A DNA stretch of 64,000 bases from Spirabiliibacterium falconis. GTDB lineage: Bacteria > Pseudomonadota > Gammaproteobacteria > Enterobacterales > Pasteurellaceae. Numbering within the stretch: position 1 is the first letter of the stretch; every line of letters begins with the position of its first letter. Position numbers and translations under genes: made by a program. Shown here in pieces: positions 56,955 through 64,000 of this stretch. The stretch spans positions 1 through 64,000 of the forward strand of contig NZ_JABMIJ010000006.1 of the NCBI RefSeq assembly GCF_014885015.1, in the 5' to 3' direction. The notes under the pieces were generated by a model. It worked only from the letters and a program-made list of their open reading frames with translations. It had not been told where the DNA came from and searched no databases.

Positions 56955-58328
56955 ATGGCAAAAGCAGCAAAAAAAGCCTATGTGTGCAATGATTGTGGTG
57001 CGGAGTATGCACGCTGGCAAGGGCAGTGTGGTGCATGTAAGGCGTGGAATACAATCACTGAGGTACGTATTGCGCCCGCTGTTGCAAAAGGTAGTCGCTT
57101 TAGCGGTTATGCAGGCGAACGCACCGCCAAAGTACAACTGCTGTCAGAGATTAGCTTGCAAGAGCTACCTCGCTTTTCGAGTCAATTTAGTGAGCTAGAT
57201 CGGGTGCTCGGTGGCGGTGTGGTGCCAGGCAGTACTATTTTGATTGGAGGTCACCCTGGTGCGGGGAAAAGTACGCTACTTTTGCAAGTGATGTGTGCAT
57301 TGTCGCAAAAGATGAAAACGTTGTATGTAACGGGGGAAGAATCACTGCAACAAGTGGCAATGCGAGCCAATCGCTTGGGCTTACCAACAGAACAGCTCAA
57401 CATGTTGTCAGAAACATCCGTAGAACAAATTTGCGCGATTGCGGATGTCGAAAAGCCGCAGGTGATGGTGATCGACTCCATTCAGGTGATGCACTTGGCA
57501 GATATTCAATCTTCGCCAGGCAGTGTGGCACAAGTGCGAGAATGCGCCACGTTTTTAACCCGTTATGCCAAAACGCATCAAGTGGCGATTATTATGGTTG
57601 GGCATGTAACCAAAGATGGCACCCTGGCAGGGCCCAAAGTGCTTGAGCATTGTATTGACTGTTCTATTTTATTAGAAGGTGAAGCAGATTCACGCTACCG
57701 CACTTTGCGTAGCCAAAAAAATCGCTTTGGGGCAGTGAATGAACTTGGCGTATTTGCTATGACCGAGCAAGGTCTGCGCGAGGTTAAAAATCCATCCGCT
57801 ATCTTTTTAAGCCGTGGTGAAGAGCAAACGCCAGGCAGTTCCGTAATGGTGATTTGGGAAGGGACCCGCCCCTTATTAGTGGAAATTCAAGCATTGGTTG
57901 ATCATTCTATGCTCGCCAATCCTCGGCGTGTTGCAGTGGGGCTTGAACACAATCGCTTGGCGTTATTATTAGCGGTATTACATCGCCATGGCGGTTTGCA
58001 AATGTCGGATCAAGATGTCTTTGTTAATGTGGTGGGCGGGGTAAAAGTGACCGAAACAGGGGCTGATTTAGCACTACTTTTAGCACTGATTTCCAGTTTC
58101 CGCAATCGTCCCTTGCCACAGGATTTGGTGGTGTTTGGCGAAGTTGGGCTTGCGGGAGAAATTCGCCCCGTAGCAAGCGGGCAAGAGCGAATTAGCGAAG
58201 CGGCAAAGCACGGTTTTCGTCGTGCGATAGTCCCTTTTGCGAATAAACCGAAAAGTGCGGTTGCCAATATGCAGGTTTTTACCGTGAAAAAATTAAGTGA
58301 TGCCATTGACGTGTTGGATAATTTTTAA
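56955..58328 (+). CDS. radA: DNA repair protein RadA/Sms
   Basis: A 457-residue RecA-like helicase for branch migration in homologous recombination and, in naturally competent bacteria, transformation. The zinc finger has Cys11, Cys14, Cys25, Cys28; Walker A is GGHPGAGKST near 96; the KNRFG motif lies near 253; the C-terminal Lon-like domain is complete. ATG 56955 starts at the zinc-finger N-terminus; the frame runs back into the CYTH gene without need. yoaA follows by eight bases. Confidence 0.95.
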   Translation: MAKAAKKAYVCNDCGAEYARWQGQCGACKAWNTITEVRIAPAVAKGSRFSGYAGERTAKVQLLSEISLQELPRFSSQFSELDRVLGGGVVPGSTILIGGHPGAGKSTLLLQVMCALSQKMKTLYVTGEESLQQVAMRANRLGLPTEQLNMLSETSVEQICAIADVEKPQVMVIDSIQVMHLADIQSSPGSVAQVRECATFLTRYAKTHQVAIIMVGHVTKDGTLAGPKVLEHCIDCSILLEGEADSRYRTLRSQKNRFGAVNELGVFAMTEQGLREVKNPSAIFLSRGEEQTPGSSVMVIWEGTRPLLVEIQALVDHSMLANPRRVAVGLEHNRLALLLAVLHRHGGLQMSDQDVFVNVVGGVKVTETGADLALLLALISSFRNRPLPQDLVVFGEVGLAGEIRPVASGQERISEAAKHGFRRAIVPFANKPKSAVANMQVFTVKKLSDAIDVLDNF

Positions 58329-58336
58329 GGAACAGC

Positions 58337-60268
58337 ATGGCAGATCATTATAAAACTCAGCTTGACCGCACTTTTAGCCCTGATGGCATACTTGCTCAGC
58401 ATATTCAAGGTTTTCAACCTCGCGTTGAGCAAACCACAATGGCAAGTGCGGTTGGTGAGGCGATCGTGGCGCAATCGCAGTTAGTGATTGAAGCGGGTAC
58501 TGGCACAGGAAAAACATTTGCCTATTTAGTGCCAGCCATGTTATCGGGTAAAAAAACAATCATTTCCACGGGATCAAAAAACTTACAAGATCAGCTCTAT
58601 AAACGTGATTTACCGACTATTCAAAAGGCATTGCAATACAGTGGTAAATTAGCCTTATTAAAAGGGCGCAGTAATTATCTTTGTCTTGAACGCTTAGATA
58701 AATTAATCGCCGAAGGTGTGCTAGGTGATCGCAGCGTATTGACCGATTTACATCGTGTGCGTAAATGGCAAGCAGAAAGCCATAGTGGTGATTTGAGCGA
58801 GTGCAGAGCCCTTGCGGAAGATAGTCCATTATTACCACAATTAACGAGCACTGCAGAAAGTTGCCTTGGCTCAGACTGCCCACAATATAAAGAGTGCTAT
58901 GTCGTTAAAGCACGCAAAAAAGCACTTGAGGCTGATTTAGTGGTAGTTAATCACCACCTTTTTTGTGCAGACATGGCGGTGAAAGAGGGTGGTTTTGGGG
59001 AGTTAATTCCCAATGCAGATATTGTCATTTTCGATGAAGCTCATCAATTACCCGATATTGCCAGTCACTATTTTGGACAGTCGATCAGTTCGCGGCAATT
59101 ATTTGATTTATGTCGTGATACAACCCTGTGCTATCGCACTGAATTGAAAGATGCAAAGCAGCTTGCTACGGCCTCGGATCATATGCAAAAAATGGTGCAG
59201 GATTTTCGCTTATTGTTGGGGGAAGGCAATGTGCGAGGCAATTTGCGTGAATTTTTACACGCAAGCGAGGCGCAAAGTGCGGTTGCGACATTGTCAGATA
59301 ATCTGGTATTTCTGCGTGATGTTGTTAAAACCCATTTAGGGCGAAGCCCGACAATAGACAGTATTTATGAGCGTATCAATGAGATTATTATTACGCTAGA
59401 ACGGATATGCCACACTGAACAAACAGGGTATTGCTATTGGTTTGAAACATTTAATCGCCATTTCACATTACATATCACACCGTTAACCGTCGCGGAAAAA
59501 TTTGGACAGCAACTTCAGGAGCACGCTGCGGCATGGATTTTTACATCGGCCACCTTAGAGGTAGGAGGGCGATTTGACTTTTTCTGTCAACGAATGGGCA
59601 TTACTCACGCCACTGAAATTGTATTGAGCTCACCTTTTGATTATCAAAAACAGGCAATGCTCTGTGTGCCCCGATTTTTGCCTGCCAGTAATCAACGCAA
59701 TACGGCTAACAGACTCGGCGAAATGCTACAAGATGTTATTGAAAGCAATCAGGGAAGGTGTTTTTTGCTTTGCACCTCATATCAAATGATGCGTGATTTA
59801 GCCGATTTTTTGCGTGAAAATAGCCAATTAAATGTATTATGCCAAGGGCAAATGAGTAAAATTGAGTTATTACGTCAATTTTCATGCCAATCCAACAGCG
59901 TATTGGTGGCAACCGCCAGTTTTTGGGAGGGGATTGATGTGCGAGGTGACAGCCTATCGCTGGTCATCATCGACAAATTGCCGTTTACGGCACCCGATGA
60001 ACCTCTACTCAAAGCACGCATTGAAGATTGCCGTTTGCGTGGAGGTGACCCGTTTTATGATATACAATTACCAAGTGCGGTTATCACCTTAAAGCAAGGC
60101 GTTGGGCGGTTAATTCGAGATATGAATGATCGTGGCGTGATTATTATTTGTGATAGCCGCTTGGTGATGCGACCTTACGGGCAAACCTTTATTAAAAGTT
60201 TGCCGAATGCAAAGCGCACACGCGATTTGGCGAAAGCAAAACAGTTTTTAATGCAGACAAGAGAATAA
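58337..60268 (+). CDS. yoaA: DinG-type Fe-S helicase YoaA
   Basis: A 643-residue XPD/DinG-family 5'-3' DNA helicase. Walker A is AGTGTGKTFAY near 54-64, and the four Fe-S cysteines are in YLCLE, ESCLGSDC and KECY (about 117-193). DEAH lies near 232 and the C-terminal helicase motifs GVGRLIRD near 590. E. coli YoaA (636 residues) works with the clamp-loader protein HolC in repair of replication damage. GGAAC precedes the start. The order yoaA-tsaB-slp-fadD matches E. coli. Confidence 0.92.
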   Translation: MADHYKTQLDRTFSPDGILAQHIQGFQPRVEQTTMASAVGEAIVAQSQLVIEAGTGTGKTFAYLVPAMLSGKKTIISTGSKNLQDQLYKRDLPTIQKALQYSGKLALLKGRSNYLCLERLDKLIAEGVLGDRSVLTDLHRVRKWQAESHSGDLSECRALAEDSPLLPQLTSTAESCLGSDCPQYKECYVVKARKKALEADLVVVNHHLFCADMAVKEGGFGELIPNADIVIFDEAHQLPDIASHYFGQSISSRQLFDLCRDTTLCYRTELKDAKQLATASDHMQKMVQDFRLLLGEGNVRGNLREFLHASEAQSAVATLSDNLVFLRDVVKTHLGRSPTIDSIYERINEIIITLERICHTEQTGYCYWFETFNRHFTLHITPLTVAEKFGQQLQEHAAAWIFTSATLEVGGRFDFFCQRMGITHATEIVLSSPFDYQKQAMLCVPRFLPASNQRNTANRLGEMLQDVIESNQGRCFLLCTSYQMMRDLADFLRENSQLNVLCQGQMSKIELLRQFSCQSNSVLVATASFWEGIDVRGDSLSLVIIDKLPFTAPDEPLLKARIEDCRLRGGDPFYDIQLPSAVITLKQGVGRLIRDMNDRGVIIICDSRLVMRPYGQTFIKSLPNAKRTRDLAKAKQFLMQTRE

Positions 60269-60269
60269 T

Positions 60270-60983
60270 ATGACAACATTACTGGCACTGGATACGGCAA
60301 CAGAAGCATGCTCGGTTGCACTGCTATATCGTGGCGACATCATTAGCCTTGATGAGCTGAGTCCCAAAGCACATACTCAGCGCATTTTGCCTATGGTGGA
60401 TGCGATTTTGGCACAAGCGGGCATCGGGCTAAATTCAGTAGATGGTTTAGTTTATGGACGTGGACCAGGAAGTTTCACTGGGGTACGCATTGGATGTGGT
60501 ATTGCACAAGGGTTGGCATTAGGTGCGGATCTGCCTGTGATTGGCGTGTCTAATCTTACTGTAATGGCACAAGCAGCGTATCAAAAGTGCGGTGCGAAAA
60601 CCGCACTTTGTGCCATTGATGCACGCATGGGGGAGGTGTATTTCTCCGTTTTGCAACATCAAGCACTCGAGATTGCGGGTCAGCGATATGCTCATTGGCA
60701 TCCGATTGTGAATGAATGTGTATTACCGCCAGAGCAAGTGATTGCTCAATGTGAAGCATTGGATTTGGGATCGGCAAACTGTGTGGGTACAGGTTGGGAG
60801 GCGTATCCTAGATTATCGCAACTCTGCCAAAGTGCGGTTGAAATCACACTTCCATCTGCACAATATATGTTGCCGTTGGCACAAGCGGCGTGGGCGAAAA
60901 AGCACACACACACAGCACTGGATATTGAACCTGTGTATATCCGCAATCAAGTAACATGGAAAAAATTACCAGGTAGGGAGTAG
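60270..60983 (+). CDS. tsaB: tRNA t6A modification protein TsaB
   Basis: A 237-residue ASKHA-fold protein, needed with TsaD, TsaE and TsaC to make N6-threonylcarbamoyladenosine at tRNA position 37. It begins LLALDTATEACSVAL, then GRGPGSFTGVRIGCGIAQG and AIDARMGEVYF, all family hallmarks. Start and the yoaA stop are one base apart. A USS pair lies inside the gene at 60584-60609, translated as KCGAKTAL, and would form a hairpin in the mRNA. Confidence 0.93.
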   Translation: MTTLLALDTATEACSVALLYRGDIISLDELSPKAHTQRILPMVDAILAQAGIGLNSVDGLVYGRGPGSFTGVRIGCGIAQGLALGADLPVIGVSNLTVMAQAAYQKCGAKTALCAIDARMGEVYFSVLQHQALEIAGQRYAHWHPIVNECVLPPEQVIAQCEALDLGSANCVGTGWEAYPRLSQLCQSAVEITLPSAQYMLPLAQAAWAKKHTHTALDIEPVYIRNQVTWKKLPGRE

Positions 60984-60992
60984 GGAGACATT

Positions 60993-61541
60993 ATGAAATG
61001 GAAAATGGCAGTTATTGCATTATCAACGGTTGTACTTAACGCATGCCAACTTGCACCGCAAGGACTGGAGCGTGGCGAGCATACATTAATTAGTTTTGAG
61101 ACGCTAGCTGACGCAAACAGTCAATGTCAATGTGTCAACGTACGTTTAGGGGGGAAGGTAATTAGTGCAAAAGCCCTTGCAAATGGGCGAAGTGAGCTTG
61201 AAGTGTTGAGTTTACCCGTAGATAAATTCAGTGCTAAGCCAATTCCACAAGCCCATAGTAATGGCCGATTTATTGCACAGATACCGCACTTTATCGATCC
61301 ATTAAGCATTAAAGATCACTATATTACAGTCAAAGGCGTATATAGTGGGCAACGCAAAGGCAAAATTGATGAAGCAGATTATGCGTATCCTGTTATCGTG
61401 GCGGATAAGTTTCATCAATGGCAGACCTATGTTGAATATTATAATGATGAAGATCCTTGGTATGGCGTGCGTTCACCGTTTTTCTTATCTGGCGGATTTT
61501 TAGATTTACCCGTGATAAAAACGCGGATTGCATTGCAATAA
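60993..61541 (+). CDS. Slp family outer-membrane lipoprotein
   Basis: A 182-residue lipoprotein of the Slp/YeaY family. The signal peptide has the lipobox VLNAC with Cys18 as the lipidation site. The mature part is a single Slp domain with WYGVRSPFFLSGGFLDLP near the end. E. coli has the same gene (yeaY) between tsaB and fadD. The function is unknown; Slp is induced by starvation in E. coli. AGGGAG precedes the start. Confidence 0.87.
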   Translation: MKWKMAVIALSTVVLNACQLAPQGLERGEHTLISFETLADANSQCQCVNVRLGGKVISAKALANGRSELEVLSLPVDKFSAKPIPQAHSNGRFIAQIPHFIDPLSIKDHYITVKGVYSGQRKGKIDEADYAYPVIVADKFHQWQTYVEYYNDEDPWYGVRSPFFLSGGFLDLPVIKTRIALQ

Positions 61542-61586
61542 TACGATTAACTTGTTATAAAACCTAAAAAAGAATGGATAACAATT

Positions 61587-63287
61587 ATGGAAAAAATTTG
61601 GTTTGATAATTACCCACCAGATGCGGAACGTGAGATTAAAACGGATAAATACCGCACTTTGCTTGATATGTTTGATACCGCTGTGCGTGAACGCCCTGAT
61701 CAAGCCGCTTACATCAACATGGGAAAGGTCTTAACGTGGCGCAAGCTTGAAGAACGCTCTCGTGCGTTTGCAGCGTATTTGCAAAATGAGCTGAAATTAC
61801 AACAAGGTGACCGCGTGGCATTGATGATGCCCAACTTATTGCAATACCCCATTTCCCTGTTTGGCGTGTTACGAGCAGGTCTCATTGTAGTGAATGTCAA
61901 TCCGCTTTATACACCGCGTGAATTAGCACATCAATTACAAGATAGCGGAGCGAAAGCGATTGTTGTCGTGTCCACTTTTGCCGCAACACTTGAAAGTGTT
62001 GTAAAAGAGACCGAGGTCAAACATGTTATTTTAACGCGCATGGGCGATCAACTGTCGTTTGGTAAACGTAATTTGGTAAACTTTGTTGTTAAATACATCA
62101 AAAAATTAGTACCAAAATATAAATTACCTGGTGCGGTTACGTTTCGCGAAGTGTTGCGCATAGGCAAATTTCGTCAATATGTACAACCAGTGGTTCAGCC
62201 TGATGATCTGGCATTTTTACAATATACGGGTGGTACAACGGGCGTGGCTAAAGGTGCGATGCTTAGCCATAAAAATATTTTAACAAATATTTTCCAAGCC
62301 AAATGGGTTGCAGAGCCATTTTTGCGTAATTCGCCGCACCGAGAAGCCATTATCGCGTTGCCACTTTACCACGTATTTGCCCTTACCGTGAATTGTCTGC
62401 TGTTTGTAGAGCTCGGCTTAACAGGCATTTTGATCACCAATCCGCGCGATATTAATGGTTTTGTGCGTGAATTAAAACGCCATCCATTTGTGGCGATAAC
62501 TGGTGTGAATACGCTTTATAATGCTTTATTAAATAACGAAAACTTCCGAGAATTGGATTTTTCTTCTCTATTATTAACCGTAGCGGGCGGTATGTCGGTC
62601 AATCAATCGGTGGCACAACGTTGGCACAAACTGACAGGTACTAATATCATAGAAGGTTATGGTATGACCGAATGCTCTCCGCTAATTGCGGCTTGCCCAC
62701 CGCACTCGAAAGAGCATAACGGGAATATTGGCGTGCCTGTGCCAAATACAGACATCAAGATCGTTGATGAAAATGGTCATGAAGTGGGTATCGGTGTACG
62801 GGGTGAACTGTGGGTCAAAGGTGACCAAGTGATGAAAGGCTATTGGCAACGCCCAGAAGCTACGGCAGAGGTGCTACAAGATGGCTGGATGGCAACGGGC
62901 GATATTGTCGTGATGGGAGAAGATCACAATCTCAAAATCGTCGATCGCAAGAAAGATATGATCAATGTATCAGGCTTTAATGTGTTTCCCAATGAAATTG
63001 AAGATGTGGTGATGCTCAATTATAAAGTCGCTGAAGTGGTGGCTATTGGTGTGCCTGATGCGCACAGTGGTGAAAAAGTGAAAATTTTCGTGGTTAAACG
63101 TGATGACAGTCTAACGCAAGATGAATTGCGCGCACACTGCCGTCAACATTTAACAGGCTATAAAGTGCCACGAGAAATAGAATTCCGTCTCGAATTGCCA
63201 AAGAGCAATGTTGGCAAAATTCTTCGCCGTGTTGTGCGTGATGAAGAGCTCGCAAAATTTGCACAGACTGAAGCTCAACATGATTAA
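61587..63287 (+). CDS. fadD: Long-chain fatty acid-CoA ligase
   Basis: A 566-residue acyl-CoA synthetase of the ANL superfamily. The AMP-binding P-loop is [14 protein letters not shown] near 214-227; GYGMTECSP near 355 is the A5 motif; [10 protein letters not shown] and the FACS stretch around 430-455 ([20 protein letters not shown]) are complete. It activates fatty acids, taken up from the host, for phospholipid use or degradation. The start has GGATAAC upstream. rnd starts inside its last codons. Confidence 0.92.
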   Translation: MEKIWFDNYPPDAEREIKTDKYRTLLDMFDTAVRERPDQAAYINMGKVLTWRKLEERSRAFAAYLQNELKLQQGDRVALMMPNLLQYPISLFGVLRAGLIVVNVNPLYTPRELAHQLQDSGAKAIVVVSTFAATLESVVKETEVKHVILTRMGDQLSFGKRNLVNFVVKYIKKLVPKYKLPGAVTFREVLRIGKFRQYVQPVVQPDDLAFLQYTGGTTGVAKGAMLSHKNILTNIFQAKWVAEPFLRNSPHREAIIALPLYHVFALTVNCLLFVELGLTGILITNPRDINGFVRELKRHPFVAITGVNTLYNALLNNENFRELDFSSLLLTVAGGMSVNQSVAQRWHKLTGTNIIEGYGMTECSPLIAACPPHSKEHNGNIGVPVPNTDIKIVDENGHEVGIGVRGELWVKGDQVMKGYWQRPEATAEVLQDGWMATGDIVVMGEDHNLKIVDRKKDMINVSGFNVFPNEIEDVVMLNYKVAEVVAIGVPDAHSGEKVKIFVVKRDDSLTQDELRAHCRQHLTGYKVPREIEFRLELPKSNVGKILRRVVRDEELAKFAQTEAQHD

Positions 63288-64000
63288 ACTTGCACCACAG
63301 CCTGATGTTATATGGGTGGACAGTAATGAGACGCTGCTAGAAATCTGCCAAAGTGCGGTTAAACACAGCGTGATTGCGCTTGATACAGAGTTTATCCGCA
63401 CGCGTACGTTTTATCCGCAGTTGGGCTTGATCCAACTCTATGATGGTGAAACGCTCGCACTGATTGATCCGTTGGCGATCAGTGATTTTTCACCATTCAC
63501 CTCATTGCTGAAAAATCCTCAGGTGCTTAAAGTGTTGCATGCGTGCAGTGAAGATTTAGAGGTGTTTGCACATTATTTCAAGCAACAACCACACCCCATG
63601 ATTGATACGCAAATTGTGGCGGATTTTATGGGATTTGGTGGCTCAACAGGCTTTGCCAAATTAATTGAACACTATTTTTCCATTACCTTAGATAAAGGGG
63701 CATCACGCACGGACTGGCTAGCACGTCCACTTAGTGCTGAACAGCTGCGTTATGCTGGTGCGGATGTCTATTATCTTTTGCCTCTCTTTGTGCAAATGCG
63801 GGAAACACTGCCTGCAAAATGGAAAAGTGCGGTATTTGAAGAGAGTTCGTACTTAATAGAGAAATCCATGCAGGCGGTGAATCCAGAGCAGGCCTATCTT
63901 AGCATTGGTAATGCGTGGCGTTTAAAGAATGAACAATTACTAGCATTAAAATTGCTAGCACAATGGCGTTTTAACTTGGCAATGCGCAATGATATTGCGC
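63280..64000 (+). CDS. rnd: Ribonuclease D (partial at right edge)
   Basis: The first 240 codons of a 3'-5' exoribonuclease that trims tRNA precursors and other small RNAs. The DEDD catalytic pieces are seen: [19 protein letters not shown] (Asp and Glu of motif I near 27-29), [12 protein letters not shown] (motif II) and [12 protein letters not shown] (motif III). The HRDC domain is only begun and the gene is cut by the window end. ATG 63280 overlaps the fadD stop by eight bases; fadD-rnd is also adjacent in E. coli. Confidence 0.92.
   Translation, partial: MIKLAPQPDVIWVDSNETLLEICQSAVKHSVIALDTEFIRTRTFYPQLGLIQLYDGETLALIDPLAISDFSPFTSLLKNPQVLKVLHACSEDLEVFAHYFKQQPHPMIDTQIVADFMGFGGSTGFAKLIEHYFSITLDKGASRTDWLARPLSAEQLRYAGADVYYLLPLFVQMRETLPAKWKSAVFEESSYLIEKSMQAVNPEQAYLSIGNAWRLKNEQLLALKLLAQWRFNLAMRNDIA

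Overview
The window looks like chromosomal DNA of a Pasteurellaceae bacterium (Haemophilus / Aggregatibacter / Pasteurella side of the family). The strongest sign is the very frequent 9-mer AAGTGCGGT and its complement. This is the Hin-type DNA uptake signal sequence (USS); it occurs in genes and as inverted pairs between genes. Gene content and order agree: hemH, menI/ydiI, ydiJ and an OmpA/P5-type porin lie side by side as in Haemophilus influenzae, and many gamma-proteobacterial pairs are kept (yffB-dapE, ribD after nrdR, ygiM-cca, yoaA-tsaB-slp-fadD-rnd). A ptsG-type glucose PTS is present. The species cannot be named from this sequence alone.

Layout. (1) 1-9.4 kb is a catabolic island: two sodium:solute symporters and two cytosolic S1-type sulfatases in divergent operons, a TauE/SafE-type exporter, a ROK sugar kinase and a Crp/Fnr-family regulator. 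The 315 bp divergent promoter region has two good CRP sites. I infer import, desulfation and phosphorylation of a sulfated sugar, with the freed anion exported. (2) 9.4-18.3 kb: yffB-dapE-vanY-like operon, ptsG, a TrpR-type operator in front of a three-gene ABC importer, sixA, pykA. (3) 18.3-30.2 kb: hemH-menI-ydiJ, ompA, ydiK, metF behind MetJ boxes, elyC, ettA, yrbG, tRNA-Asn. (4) 30.2-44.4 kb: a DnaA-box cluster, uvrB-hrpA, nrdR-ribD-degS, yfbR, a DASS anion symporter, trhP (yegQ), a dGTPase-like gene. (5) 44.4-46.0 kb is the only large stretch without an intact gene. It holds a candidate CRP-linked small RNA, a nested GTGGCTGTT palindrome, a tRNA-Leu-like acceptor/T-arm minihelix and a decayed IS21-family element. 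(6) 46.0-64 kb: dnaE-nhaP, yafD, cca-ygiM, pit and its PhoU-like partner, a CYTH protein, then radA-yoaA-tsaB-slp-fadD-rnd; rnd runs off the right edge.

Most of the window is ordinary core genome. The parts that repay attention are the sulfatase island, the TrpR-like control of the ABC importer, the DnaA boxes next to uvrB, and the debris-filled gap at 44.4-46.0 kb. Regulatory sites were called by eye against consensus sequences, and all functions are by family recognition; nothing was searched in a database.
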